A stretch of 64,000 nt of DNA from Raffaelea ambrosiae (GCA_002778195.1 PCDI01000005.1:1145075-1209074); one strand, 5' to 3'; counted from the first letter of the stretch, positions 52,575 through 63,458 are shown. The notes: a model not told the origin generated them from the letters alone. Program-made: numbers and translations.

Positions 52575-53715
52575 TTAGACAAACAGCAAAAATAGCAGCA
52601 TGCTGGTGCAAGGCAGCCATGCTGCCGCCCCCGCGGGTCTTGCCCACCCGGCTGCGCTGCTGCTGCTGCTGCTGCTGTTGGTTGTGTTTGGCAGCAGCAC
52701 GGCCTGGCCGACGGTGCCGTTGGCGGCGGCGTCGATGCTGCACACGGGTCCGCAGACGCCGTCCTTGTTCTGGGCCGTGCCCGCCGTGGCCGGTGTGCCG
52801 GCCGTGGAGTTGTACAGGATCTCCCACCACTGGATCTGCAGGTGCGCCTCGGTGTGCAGGCCCATGCGGCCGGTCCAGCTGCTGCCGTCGCTCCAGGCAT
52901 TGAGATGGATGCGGCTGGCGTCGCGCGGCACCTGGAAGGAGATGTTGGCCACCTGCTGCCCGCCGACGTACCAGGTGCTCTGCTGCGGCGTCCAGTCGAG
53001 CCGGTACACGGCCCAGTCGTCCCAGCCCAGGCCGTCGGGCAGGCTGACGTTGGCGGTGGCCGCGTCGATGAGCTGGCCGTCGCCGTCGATGGACGGCTGG
53101 TTCGTGCACTGCACGTGCGTCCGCGGGTACTTGGTCAGCACCTCCAGGTCCGCCTCCTGCAGGGCCTGCGAGCCGCTGCTGCTGCTGTCGGTGCCCGCGC
53201 GGTAGGTGAACATGGCGGTGCACCCGCCGGCGGCGCCGACGGTGCGGGCGAGCATGCGCATGGACAGGTACTGGAACGTGTCGTTGTTGGTGACAATCTC
53301 GGCCGCCGACTGGAAGAGCGCCTGGCGGGCCGTGCGCAGGCTCAGCCAGGTGTCCGAGGCCGGGTTGGCGTCCGTGTTCGCCTCAATGAAGACATTGTTG
53401 AGCGAGTTGATGCGCAGCAACGTCGTGCTGTTGTCGCTGCTGTCGCTGCTGTCGCTGCTGCTGTTGCTCGACGTGCCCACCGCGGCCGAGTTGTTCCAGT
53501 TCTGGATCTGCCAGAACTGCTCCCAGCCGTCGTCGGTGAAATAGCTGCTCGTGGCCAGCGCATTGCTGGTCTCGTTGGCCTCCGTCAGCAGCGCCGGCGT
53601 GCCCTGGTAGCCCGACAGCGAGCGGAAGTCGAAGAACTTGTGGTTGCTGTAGTAGGCCGCGTCGGACCCATTGGTCACGAAGCAGCCGCACTGGGAGTCG
53701 GCCACCGCCGACGGA

Positions 53716-53746
<31 letters not shown>

Positions 53747-53867
53747 CCGCGGCAGCTACGGCTGCTTCCACAAGAAACGGAGACGATGTGGTGGGAGTGG
53801 AAGCAAGGAGCAGCAGAGCTGCCGCCGATGCCAAGGAGGCCCGCTGCGGTGATCTCCGGCGAGCCAT
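52575..53867 (-). CDS. GH16-family glycosidase, secreted, possibly GPI-anchored
   Basis: A single-exon 430-aa protein. The ATG gives a basic N-region (MARRRSPQR) and hydrophobic signal (ASAAALLLLAS). The LamG-like beta-jelly roll carries the retaining catalytic signature ExDxE in LQEADLEVL (E238, D240, E242). Conserved framework segments follow: YRLDWTPQQSTWYVGGQQV, RDASRIHLNAWSDGSSWTG and HLQIQWWEILYN. N-glycosylation sites are frequent. The C-terminus is Ser/Asn-rich and ends in a hydrophobic segment (AAAWLPCTSMLLFLLFV), which suggests a GPI signal. It resembles fungal GH16 proteins of unsettled specificity that often act on beta-1,3(4)-glucans rather than Crh-type transglycosylases. A poly-Ser/Asp insertion at 132-148 is unusual. 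Confidence 0.85.
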
Positions 53868-56827
53868 GGCTGTTCCTCCCGTTTCTCTTTCTGTGTAGAT
53901 CGTTCCGAGATAGACGCAACGTCTTGTCGTCCCCACTCTCTCTCCAGTTTGGCCTATTCTCTCTTTTTCTCGTTGGAGGGGGAAGACCGTCCTTCTCGTG
54001 CACCAGAGGTGTGCCTCGTCTTGTCTTATGAATTACAAAAACGAGGTGTGATTTTCGCAATTTACCCTGCTTCTGCGTGTGTGTGTGTGTGTACCCGACA
54101 ATCCTGCAGGTAACCGGTTTGTCCTTCCTGTCAAGGCAAGGGATGGGTGTTGCTGGACTTGGCCAGTGTTCGGCAAAGCTGACGACAACAAGGCTTTTTG
54201 ACTTGGTCTTTTCCTTGTTCCCTGTGGCTACACGAGGTGGGAAACGACCGGAATGGACTGGGGGGGAAAAAACTGGAAGACTGAAAATGCAGACAGGCGT
54301 ACAAGATATGAGATGTGAATAAAAAAAAGCAGGGAAAGGTGGCAGACGGGAGCGTTCATAAAATACAAAGAGGGAAGAGGGAGCTGGCGAGCTCAAGATT
54401 TCCGAACGCATGGGGAGGACAAACCCGGTAGAAGTAGGGCTACTGGCCCAACACTGACAAGGAGGAGTGACAGGAGACATAAACAAGAAACCAATTACTC
54501 TGACGAACACAGCGGCCCGGCAGATTGTTTCTCTTGGCACAGCTGCAGGCAGTGATATGCAGCCTCCCTCGGACCAGCCTCATCAAAAAAAAAAAAAAAT
54601 CCAAATCAGCCTAAGTTGGCCAATTGCACGATAAGACAGCGACAGACAAGAGGGGGTGGGAGGATGGGCCTGGGAAGGAAGAGCATGGGATCGGTGGGCC
54701 CAACTGCAGATCCAGGTTGAAGAGAGAAACAAAAATAACAGTAAGTACCAGACAACGAAACCAGGCCGTGGGCCGGTTGGGCGAGTTTGACGGGACGAAC
54801 AAGATCCAATCCAAACTTCCCCTTGGAATACTGATCCAGGTTGCCATCTAGGATTCTTTCCTGAAACCAGAAGGACGAAATCACACTATCAGAACAATCA
54901 ATAATCAATAACCAATAGCCAAAACAATGTATCCACTGCACAGCTTTGTGCATAAGTGTCGTGGAGCAGGCGTGGCAGTACACACCGAGAAACAAGAAAA
55001 CTCTAGTGACCACCAAAGAAGCATGACACAGACATACACGAGCAAGGCAATACGAAGGACAACTGGGCCGGTCGGTGCCACAACGCAACCGGCCAAGTGC
55101 CAACATGACTTCCACCACCGAATGACAATGGAGGCCGGTAAGGATTTTGCCCCAAGCATCGGGTAGCAGCCGGCGGGAAAGGTATGCATCCGTGACAGGC
55201 AAGAGGATGCAGGAGATTTGACATGTATGAAAAAGAAGCGACAATGGAAAAGAGTCTGTGAGAGCATTTCTTGCCGCGTGCCGTGTGCTAAAAAAAGCAA
55301 ATACTGGAGAGATCCACCCGAGGACAGGAGGTTGGGGCCAAACATTCACAACCGCTGAAACAAGAAAGGACGAAATCAAAAAAGACCCCGAGGAACACAA
55401 AAAGAACCGAAAAAAAAGACACAGAATCCATCTGGGCTTCCACATGTGCTTCGCCGGTGCCTTGCGCGGCCTCTTGGACCACTCGACGCCCCTGGTTGGG
55501 TGACCCGAGCAGACCAGACCGATTCTCTGGTTCGGCTCCTTCTCTAACCAGCCTGTGTCACACTGCAAGAGGCGGTGGGTAGGAAGCAGCAAGCAGACCC
55601 CAAAACAGTCCACCATCCCAAAAGGATGCTGGTCGCAGGCACTGCGCCCCCAATATGCAGGACCGAAACCTGATGATCGAGTCACGTGAGCACAGGTTGC
55701 AACTAGGAAGCAGTGAAAAGGCATTCCCTCTCAAGATCTGAGAAGGCCTTTGCATCCCTTCGGTTGCCGGCTGTTGAAACACCCGCTTCCCCATTGAAAT
55801 CTGCATCCTGGTGGCTGACGGGTGCGGCAGGAATGCTCTTTTTTGGTCGATCACCTTGGAATATGGGATTGGGCCGAGATGGCTGGCCACGCGGCTGAGT
55901 TGCTTGCGCGTTCTGCCTTCATGGTTTGTGTTCAGTCATCCGATGCCAGCTCGAGAGGCGAGGACACCAAACCTTGCATCTGCAAAATACGAAATGTGGC
56001 AGCCCTAGTAGAACACGAAGCTGGTGGCGTGGTTCGCTGCAGCATTGGTTGTTCGGACCATCGAATACAAGTGATCTCACTGGATCCCCACAGTTCACGT
56101 GACATAGCACATGACCTACGACCGCTGTCCTTTGCGTCATCTTGCATCCCTCGGCTGTGCCGACTTGCATTTTTTTTACATCTCATCCACACCTTTCGAC
56201 CACGAGACCTGTCACTCTTTCTCTTCTTGCAGACGGCGCACCACGCATCCAGCCGGCTTTTCTGGATTCGCGATTTGGACTATGCGATTTCATCTCTAGC
56301 TGAAAAGCCAGCTTTGCCTGCTTCGGCTACTTTCTTTTGCGGGCATCTCTCCCCGTTGTTTTTTTTGTGCTCTCTTTTTCTGGCCTTCTTCTTGCGACTG
56401 ACGAGTCCATTTATTTATTCATTGCTTATTGTATCTTGACGTTTTCTTGTTGTTCTTGATATTTTGGTGCATTTTCTCTCTGTCATATCCACACCTTCCG
56501 CCTACGCTTCCTTGTAAGTCGAGAACTGTGTTGCGCCCAGAGCGAGCAGGATCTCGAAAGGACATGAAGATGTCGTCACGTTTCCAAACAAACCACCCAC
56601 CCAGGATCCATCCGACCAGACCATTAACAGATGTCCAGTGATTAGTGGCACTGCTCGGACTCGGAAGACTCCAAGACTAGTTTTGACCTAGTTGACAGAG
56701 TTGTGAAGAAGAAGAGCAACAAGACAAAAAGAAGAAAGAAGAAAAGAAGAAACAAAAAGGAAAGAAGAAGAGAACTGTGAAGTGCATCGCCCCTCCTCGA
56801 ACAACTTCGCACAAATCCGGCAACGCA
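53868..56827. other. Intergenic region between the GH16 and WW-domain genes
   Basis: Divergent upstream region of about 3 kb. Apart from one long minus-strand open frame (see 54606-55724), I see no gene. A GT microsatellite is at 54077-54091, and an A/G-rich leader (56700-56780) precedes the WW gene. Confidence 0.5.
54606..55724 (-). CDS. Unassigned 372-codon open reading frame (doubtful)
   Basis: From an ATG at 55724 to the stop at 54606 the frame is open without introns. The product is rich in Cys, Trp and hydrophobic residues (for example SSFWFQERILDG, LFFRFFLCSSGSFL) and matches no family I know. Third positions lack the strong G+C bias of the neighbouring genes, which argues against a conserved gene. 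An uninterrupted frame of this length is nevertheless not expected often by chance. It could be an orphan gene or an untranslated transcript. Confidence 0.2.
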   Translation of the reverse strand: MPFHCFLVATCAHVTRSSGFGPAYWGRSACDQHPFGMVDCFGVCLLLPTHRLLQCDTGWLEKEPNQRIGLVCSGHPTRGVEWSKRPRKAPAKHMWKPRWILCLFFRFFLCSSGSFLISSFLVSAVVNVWPQPPVLGWISPVFAFFSTRHAARNALTDSFPLSLLFHTCQISCILLPVTDAYLSRRLLPDAWGKILTGLHCHSVVEVMLALGRLRCGTDRPSCPSYCLARVCLCHASLVVTRVFLFLGVYCHACSTTLMHKAVQWIHCFGYWLLIIDCSDSVISSFWFQERILDGNLDQYSKGKFGLDLVRPVKLAQPAHGLVSLSGTYCYFCFSLQPGSAVGPTDPMLFLPRPILPPPLVCRCLIVQLANLG

Positions 56828-57796
56828 ATGGCATCGTCACCAGAGACCGAGGCCGTGAACGCGGCCAACGTCGAGCCCACCACGACAGTCACAGAAGCTG
56901 CTGCCAAATCACCCGAGAAAGTCGATTCAGCTGCCCCAAAGTCTCCCCAGCCGAACGACCCGTCCGAATCCAACGCACAGAGCACCGGCTCTTCGCCGCG
57001 GCAGGACCGTGATGCCGACAACCAAGCGAGCGAGACCGGGACCCCCCCAGACACAAAGGGCAAGGCACCCGCAGGCAAGAACGATGACGCCGACAAGAAT
57101 GGCCACGCGACGCCTCAAGACGCGCCCGATGCCGATGCCGACGCACCTCCCCCATTGCCCGACGAGCCGCTGCCCGAGGACGCGCCGGAAGAAGACGACG
57201 GCTGGGATCCGATGTGGAGCGAGGAGCACAACGCGTGGTATTTTTTCAACCGCTTCACGCAGCAGACACAATGGGACAACCCGCGGGTGCCGGTTGCTGG
57301 CACTGGTACAGCCAATGCTGCAGCCTCGGCCTCAGCTGCAGCCACGGCCACGGCAGCAGCAACAGCAACAGCAACAACAACTACAACAACGGGCGGCTAC
57401 AACCCCGCCATCCACGGCGACTACGACCCGAATGCGTGGTATGCCAAGGGCACCGGTGCGGGAGACGATGGCGCGGATCACGAAGCTGCAGCGGTTGCTG
57501 CTGCCCTGGCTGCTTTTCAGCAGCAGCAGCAGCAGCAGAAGCAACTGCAACTGCAAGCGGAGGACGGCGAGCTGGACCCGAACGGCCGCCATGAAGCCCA
57601 CTTCAGCCGCGAGGCCAAGGCGCACCGGCAGATGAATGCGTATTTCGACGTGGATGCGGCGGCGAGCGCCCACGACGGGCGGAGTCTCAAGGCCGAGCGC
57701 AGCGGCAAGAAGCCGACGCGGGCGGAGCTGAAGGCGTTCAAGGAGAAGCGGCGGGCCAAGAAGGAAGAAAAGCGGCGAGCATGGCTACGAGACTGA
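56828..57796 (+). CDS. WW-domain protein
   Basis: A single-exon protein of 322 aa; the ATG starts MASSPETEAVNAANV. The first 120 residues are disordered, acidic and rich in Pro/Asp (PPPLPDEPLPEDAPEEDD). One WW domain covers about residues 124-154, WDPMWSEEHNAWYFFNRF then TQQTQWDNP, with W126, the YFF core, W149 and P152, so binding of proline-rich ligands is expected. PolyAla/Thr and polyGln tracts follow. A conserved C-terminal part begins HFSREAKAHRQMNAYFDV and ends in a Lys/Arg-rich helix (RAELKAFKEKRRAKKEEKRR), typical of a nuclear RNA-associated protein. The combination of one WW domain and basic C-terminus is seen in fungal proteins likely linked to pre-mRNA processing, but I do not assign a precise orthologue. 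Confidence 0.8.
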   Translation: MASSPETEAVNAANVEPTTTVTEAAAKSPEKVDSAAPKSPQPNDPSESNAQSTGSSPRQDRDADNQASETGTPPDTKGKAPAGKNDDADKNGHATPQDAPDADADAPPPLPDEPLPEDAPEEDDGWDPMWSEEHNAWYFFNRFTQQTQWDNPRVPVAGTGTANAAASASAAATATAAATATATTTTTTGGYNPAIHGDYDPNAWYAKGTGAGDDGADHEAAAVAAALAAFQQQQQQQKQLQLQAEDGELDPNGRHEAHFSREAKAHRQMNAYFDVDAAASAHDGRSLKAERSGKKPTRAELKAFKEKRRAKKEEKRRAWLRD

Positions 57797-59697
57797 AGGA
57801 GTGGGGAAGAGAAGGGAACCATTGTTTCCGGGTTTCACTTGTTGGGCCCTGGGAAACGGCGGAAGAAGACATTGCTCGTCTCGAAGAAGACGGGGTGCAT
57901 TGGAATGATTAGCGTTTAGGTTCTCTGTATTTCTGTTTCTCTGTTTCTCTGTAGTTTTGTGTGTGTGTGTGTGTTTTCTTGTCATTCTAATTCTTTTTTT
58001 TTTGCATTTCTTTTGCCATAATGGAAGAGATACCCAACCACCCTAGGTTCTGCTTGCTGAGTGCCCAACATGCCATGACCAGAACCCGCCGGGATTGCAT
58101 CAGAGCCCCAACTGCCGTGGCCATAAGATCGCGGACCTGATCTCGTGAGCAACTCATCTGGTCCACAAACAACTAAGATGCAACATAGAACTTGCACCTA
58201 CGGTAGCCTTGTGTTAGTTGAAAATTGAAAAAAAAAATTGTATACAGCGGGAAAATAAGCCTTTCCGCAGCAACTTTAATCTTTTCTGAAGAACCCGTCT
58301 TTCGTTCTGCGGAAAATCGAGGATGACACCTTTGAGGACCGACCCGTGCCCCAAGATTGAGCATCCGTACGATGTCTTGATACAGATAGGCCAGACTGGT
58401 ATTTGCGGCAGTGATGCACGTTTGACATGCTGTTTGCTCTGTGATTGCTCCCAGGTGTATAGGCTGCTGAACTTGTGTGTTTACAGGTTCACTAGTAGGT
58501 TGTGAATGTCTCCTTCTTCTTGTATTTCTCTCTCCAACACCCTCTCGGCTGTGCCTTTGCCCCAGATTCTGAAGCTGGTCTTGGTTACCACTGGCAAACG
58601 GGAGCAGTCTCCTCATGCATTCTGGGAATGCTCTGAATACACCAGTGGTGTTGATGGTGACAGCACAGCCAAGGGACTGGTCACAATTTGGGCTGGTACT
58701 GTTGGTACGACGGTCTCACAACATCCACGCGACAAACGACTGATTTTCTTACACACAGGCTTTCTCCCCGGACATGAGCGATGCTCAGCCTTTTCGTGGC
58801 CATTTGCCCGACCGCAAGAAGCGCGCGGGCCGTCTGTGCTGAGTGTCTTGCACGCCACTGGATCAGTTCTGGATTGGTTCTGGACAGAAGAAAACTGAGC
58901 AGAGATGGGGTCTGTTACAGGAAGTGCTGCGAGTCAGTTTCCCCGCGGTGTCATACGGTGCACGTTCGGGTCACAATGCCCCAGATGTCTGTGACTCCTG
59001 GGTCTCGTCATCCTGGGATCTCCCCTCACACCATGGGCGATCAATGAACCGAAGAACTGTTGTCACGTGGCGGCATCAACCCAGAATCTCTCCTTTGACC
59101 CTCCAGTCCTGTCGGTCACCATCGATTTATACGAGTACGAAACTACCGAAAAAAAAGGGAAAGTAAACTTTTTAAAAAAAAAAGTCCTGTTGCAATCATG
59201 AACTGCGAACAGCCGACCGAGAGCAGCCTACCCGGCATTCACGATGCTCATCCGAGGCATGTCGCCGGCCTGTTTCAAGCGACTGAGACCGGCGCAAACA
59301 ACAGGCGACACAACTACCCCACACGTTGTCGAGCTCCACTTTTCTCCAGTGCGCATAAATTTCCACATCCGGTCTAGCGACAGCAACTTACACAACCCAC
59401 CGCCGACGTCATATCGACCACGGCGGCCCACGGCTTGCCCACAGCTGCCCATCCTCTTGTGATCGTGCTGCTTTGGGCAAGTGTGCCGGAGGATCAATGT
59501 AGCTTGCCTGGCCATTGGGAGAACCGGGCATGCATGAGGAATGCGTCGCATTCTTGTGCAGCATCGGTGGCATGTGGTGAAGGGTCCTTGTAATTGATTT
59601 CGTTTTGCTTTGTTTCTTCGAACAAGTCTTTTCTCTCTCTCTCTTTTTTTTCTTTTTTTTTTCTTTTTGGCACTGATCCTTTCTTCGCTCTCCCACC
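57797..59697. other. Intergenic region containing a dehydrogenase fragment
   Basis: Outside 58280-58430 (fragment of a xylitol/sorbitol dehydrogenase) I recognise nothing in these 1.9 kb. The final 60 bp are a TC-rich tract just before the SDR start codon. A GT repeat is at 57958-57974. Confidence 0.5.
58280..58430 (+). pseudogene. N-terminal fragment of a xylitol/sorbitol dehydrogenase (MDR family)
   Basis: The plus strand reads LKNPSFVLRKIEDDTFEDR then PVP, and after a +1 shift at a C run (58348-58352) it continues KIEHPYDVLIQIGQTGICGSDA. This is the N-terminus of a zinc-containing xylitol or sorbitol dehydrogenase, where 'FEDRPVP-xIxDPHDVxVQVxYTGICGSD' is typical; the catalytic zinc Cys lies in GICGSD. 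The homology stops there: no HYW, GHE or zinc-lobe sequence follows. I infer a dead fragment of a polyol dehydrogenase, about 1.3 kb upstream of an intact polyol-type SDR gene. Confidence 0.75.
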
Positions 59698-60688
59698 ATG
59701 CCCCTCTACCGACCCCCGAACCCGGACGCGCCGGTCCTGTCGCAGTTCTCCCTCAAGGGCAAGGTCGCTGCCGTCACCGGCGGCGCCCGCGGGATCGGCC
59801 TCGAAATTGTCCGCGGCCTGGCGGAGGCCGGCGCCGACGTCGCCATCATCTACAGCACCAGCCGCGGCCCGGCCGAGGAGGCGGCCGCGACCATTGCGCA
59901 GGCGACGGGCGTCACCATCCGCGTCTACGCGAGCGACGTCCGCGTGCGGGCGTCCATTGCCGCGACCATGGACCAGATCGTCGCCGACTTTGGCGGGCAC
60001 CTGGACGTGGTCGTGGCCAACGCCGGCGTCTGCGCCAACATCCCCAACCTGGCGTACACCGAAGACAGCTGGCACGCCAACAGCAGCGTCAACTACGACG
60101 GCGTCATGTGGACGGCGCAGGCCGCCGGGCGCCACTTCCAGAGGCAGGGCCGCGGCAACCTGATCGTGACCGCCTCGGTGAGCGCGACGCTGGTCAACGT
60201 GCCGCAGCGGCAGGCGGCGTACAACTCGTCCAAGGCGGCGGCCGTGCACCTGACCAAGAGCCTGGCGGTGGAATGGGCCGACTTTGCACGGGTGAACTGT
60301 GTGTCGCCTGGATTCATCGAGACGGACAGTACGTTGGCACTTTTCCCCCTATTTTTCATCGGGTTTTCGCTTCTTCGTTTCTTTGTTTCTTTCTTTTTAG
60401 TTTTATTTTTATTTTTATTTTCCTTTCTGTCCATTACTAATTCCACCTCCCTAGTGCTGTACATGCAACCAAAGGCCTACTTTGACAAGTGGGAGACCAT
60501 GATCCCCGGAGGCCGCATGGCATCGGCCTCCGAGCTGAAAGGGGTACGTTTTGGGCTTGTGCTGGTCCAATCGAGCCACAGCTGTCCAACGCTAATCTCT
60601 ACAGATTTACGTCTTTTTGGCGAGCGATGCGTGCTGCTACATGACTGGTGCCGATATCATTGTCGATGGAGGCTACACATTGACGTAG
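59698..60688 (+). CDS. Short-chain dehydrogenase, polyol / L-sorbose-mannitol type
   Basis: Three exons, 59698-60328, 60455-60543 and 60605-60688, with GTACGT donors and TAG/CAG acceptors, give 267 aa. The first intron completes DMLYMQPKAY. Classical SDR motifs are present: TGGARGIG (NADP binding), VVVANAG, ASVSATLV with the catalytic Ser, YNSSK (catalytic Tyr and Lys), ARVNCVSPGFIETD and a C-terminal TGADIIVDGGYTLT. The pattern is that of fungal NADP-dependent mannitol dehydrogenase / sorbose reductase proteins, which reduce fructose or sorbose to the polyol. The exact substrate cannot be fixed. It converges with the OrsD-like gene at 121 bp. A pyrimidine-rich run precedes the ATG. Confidence 0.9.
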
Positions 60689-60809
60689 AAAAGAGAAAAC
60701 TCTGTGCCGGCGAGTATCCAAAAGAGAGCGCTGTACTAGTCATACAGACAAAACATGCCACGCTATTCAAGAACCACGTAAAGTGTACAGAATCACTACA
60801 AACCAGATT

Positions 60810-63458
60810 TCAGACAGAGACATCCGCCCGCTGCTGTCCTTCTGTATGCCGCCCTTCTTCGTGCTCTCTCCGCCCGACATCCCCTGCCTCCCCTGCCTCT
60901 GCCTCTGCCTCTGCCTCCTCTACTTCTTCTGCCTCCTCCGCGCCAGAATACACTTCCATCCAGCGGCGTCCACTGCTTGCCGTCCGCTCGTCCTTTTGGT
61001 AGTCCTCCAGATCCCAGGCCCAGAGCGCTACCAGCCGCAGCATCTCCGAGGCGCACACGCCCGCCACCGTCAGGGACTGCAGGAGAAACTCGAGCGTCAG
61101 GTCGTCGTCGACGCCGACTTCGGCCAGCCTGGCCGCGTCCCACCCCTGCTTCCGGCCGTACTCCTCCACCGACTCCCTCAGATCGTCCTCGTACCGCATC
61201 ATGCCGCACCCGGTAAAGCCCAGAAAGCTGTTGCGCAGCAGGTTCTCGGCGTACCAGCACCCCGAGGACGCGGACGCGTGCCGGTGCCACGCACCGTCCC
61301 GGCCCTTCCACCACCGCGAGCAGAACTCCTTGGGCAGCCAGCACTGGGCACACCCGCCCGGGGGCGCGCCGACGCCTCCTCGTCCTCCCTCGGGCATCAG
61401 CATGTCGTACAGATCCGCTGTGTTCCCCTGCCGCATCGGGTCGTCGTCGCCGCCGCTGCCGCCGCCGTACGGGCACTGCGCCGGCACGTGCCGAATGTGG
61501 GCGCCGCGCAGGCCGCGGCCGGCGCACAAGGTGCAGCGCCCGGCCAGCCAGTCCAGGGCGGCGGCCCAGTCGTCGACCTCGTCGGCATTGTTCCAGCGCA
61601 GCCCGCGCTGCAGAAAGGCCGCATCCTCGGCCGGGGAGCGCAGTTTCTCGGCCGTCGGGAGCCGCGCGCCGTGCCGCCAGCGGAAAGCCAGGTCGAGGTA
61701 CTCGGCAGCGACCACGAGTCTGGCCACACACGGCGGCGGGCTCCCCTCCTCCTCCTCCCCGCCGTTCTTATTTCGGAGGCTCCAGGCCTGGTGCCCCTCC
61801 GGGGAGGCCCGGATGCGCTGCGTGAACCACTGCCGGGCACGCGCCTCGGACCAGAGATCCAGGCCGCGCTCTTGCCCCCACACCGCCCAGGACAGCGCCT
61901 GCGCCAGCACGCCGTCGTCGTGCACACAGAGCGCGGCAACCATGTGCTGCAGCACGCGGCGGTTCGCGCAGAAACGGTCGGGGTCCGTGTCCCCGAAAGA
62001 GACATCCGCTAGACGCTCTTTTGGGTCGTCGTCCGTGGCTGTGGCTGTGGCTGTGGCTGTGGCTGTGGCTTTGGCCTTGGCTTTGACTTTGGCTTTGGCT
62101 TTGGCTTTGGCTGTGGCCGCTGCGCGCTGTTTCCGGCCCTTGCTCTCCTCGTCGCATGGAGTGACGGTCATCGCGCAGTGGCTGCACCGGCCGTAGGCAC
62201 CGTTGTTGTAATCGTAGTGGCGCGGGATCGGGAGGCTCTCGAGCCAGGCGAGCAGCTCCCGCGCGAGGTCGGAGCACGGCCACGCTGTGCACGATTGGAT
62301 GTCGTGGCCGGGCGTCGGCTCGCCCGTCGTCGCATAGCAGAGCGCGCAGCCGACAAACCGCCAGGTCTCGAGCCTGAATTCCAGCAACTCCAGCCGGTGA
62401 TACAGCAACTCGCCCTGGCTCATGGGATCGAGAGTGCCCGGCCGGCGCGCTTCGTAGACAAGCTGCACATCGGTATCCGAGAGCACAACAACCGGCGCTG
62501 CCTTCCCGCCCAGATACTCGGATGCCTTGGTACATTCGCTGGCCATGGTCGAGTCGGACTCGTCATCGAACCCAAATATGCCATCTAGGCCCCAAAGAGT
62601 TCGTGGTTGTTGTGGCTGTTGCTGCTGTTGCTCTTGTTCTTGTTCTTCTTGTTCTTCTTGTTGTTCTTGTTGTTCTTGCTGTGGCCGTTCTTCTTGCTGT
62701 GGCTGTTCTTCTTGTTGTGGCCGTTCTTGTCGTGGACTGTTCTCTTCTGGTGATGCCGCGGATGCGGTGCCGGGTTCACTAATCCGTACCCGTTTGTTGG
62801 GCATCCATTCCAGCCTTGCCGGCTCGGTGGCCGTAGACGATGTCGTGTTGGGATCCGCTGGGCGTTTCACACGAGCGTGCCAGCCGAGCTCGTCGAGAGC
62901 CAGCTGCGCTTGTTTGGAAGGCAAGGTGGGCAGGGACAGAAGGGCAAGCCGCCTTTCTTCCTCCTCGGATGGTGGTCGTGGAGACGGCTGGGTCTTCTTC
63001 TTGTCTGCGGGCTCCACGATCCACATTCGACCCTGGGGCAGGTCGTCCGCCCAAGCCTGGAAAGACACGGAGCGATACAGCGGACTCGGCCGCAGCTCCT
63101 TGTGCACGTAGGAGACGTGTTGGGTCATCGCCAGGTGGTCGAGCGTCCGAAACGCGCAGACCTTGCATGCGAACCCTTTATGGAGACCCAGATACTCGTC
63201 GCGTGGCGAGCCATCCGTCCGGAGGGGCGCCTCGTCTGGGTCCGCTATTTTCAATCGCCCTGTATTCAGCTCTTCTTTTAAATGGCGCCGCCTGGGTTCC
63301 TTGATATTGTGTGTGGATGCCAGGTGCCGATCGATGAAGTCCACATCGTTCACCAAGCCGGAGTTGCACTGCCCATTATAGCATACGAGGACATGCGTGT
63401 CATCGTCGAGGTGCAGCCCCAGGAGCGCCAGGAGCACGTGAATGTCGGCACTTCCCAT
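60810..63458 (-). CDS. OrsD-like (DUF3505-type) zinc-finger protein without helicase
   Basis: A single-exon protein of about 882 aa; the first true ATG (MGSADIH) is used, since the frame beyond it starts only with TTG. Two zinc-finger-like units sit at the N-terminus, as in OrsD/DUF3505 proteins: C26-x4-C31 with H45 and H50, then C98-x2-C101 with H114 and H119 (GFACKVCAFRTL). A Glu/Gln-rich coiled segment covers about 255-300. Several Cys/His modules follow: GCALCYATTGEPTPGHD..C, YGRCSHCAM..C, CTLCAGRGLRGAHIRHVPAQC and CAQCWLPKEFC..W. These resemble the C-terminal modules of fungal OrsD/RecQ-type proteins, but no RecQ helicase core lies between. A short Lys/Ala repeat and an acidic tail are low-complexity. 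Function unknown; nucleic-acid binding is an inference. Fungal relatives are often subtelomeric. Confidence 0.65.
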   Translation of the reverse strand: MGSADIHVLLALLGLHLDDDTHVLVCYNGQCNSGLVNDVDFIDRHLASTHNIKEPRRRHLKEELNTGRLKIADPDEAPLRTDGSPRDEYLGLHKGFACKVCAFRTLDHLAMTQHVSYVHKELRPSPLYRSVSFQAWADDLPQGRMWIVEPADKKKTQPSPRPPSEEEERRLALLSLPTLPSKQAQLALDELGWHARVKRPADPNTTSSTATEPARLEWMPNKRVRISEPGTASAASPEENSPRQERPQQEEQPQQEERPQQEQQEQQEEQEEQEQEQQQQQPQQPRTLWGLDGIFGFDDESDSTMASECTKASEYLGGKAAPVVVLSDTDVQLVYEARRPGTLDPMSQGELLYHRLELLEFRLETWRFVGCALCYATTGEPTPGHDIQSCTAWPCSDLARELLAWLESLPIPRHYDYNNGAYGRCSHCAMTVTPCDEESKGRKQRAAATAKAKAKAKVKAKAKATATATATATATDDDPKERLADVSFGDTDPDRFCANRRVLQHMVAALCVHDDGVLAQALSWAVWGQERGLDLWSEARARQWFTQRIRASPEGHQAWSLRNKNGGEEEEGSPPPCVARLVVAAEYLDLAFRWRHGARLPTAEKLRSPAEDAAFLQRGLRWNNADEVDDWAAALDWLAGRCTLCAGRGLRGAHIRHVPAQCPYGGGSGGDDDPMRQGNTADLYDMLMPEGGRGGVGAPPGGCAQCWLPKEFCSRWWKGRDGAWHRHASASSGCWYAENLLRNSFLGFTGCGMMRYEDDLRESVEEYGRKQGWDAARLAEVGVDDDLTLEFLLQSLTVAGVCASEMLRLVALWAWDLEDYQKDERTASSGRRWMEVYSGAEEAEEVEEAEAEAEAGEAGDVGRREHEEGRHTEGQQRADVSV

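Noticed and set aside
55822..56439. 205-codon plus-strand frame
   Set aside because: Mixed hydrophobic content without domain signs, overlapping the likely upstream region of the WW-domain gene.
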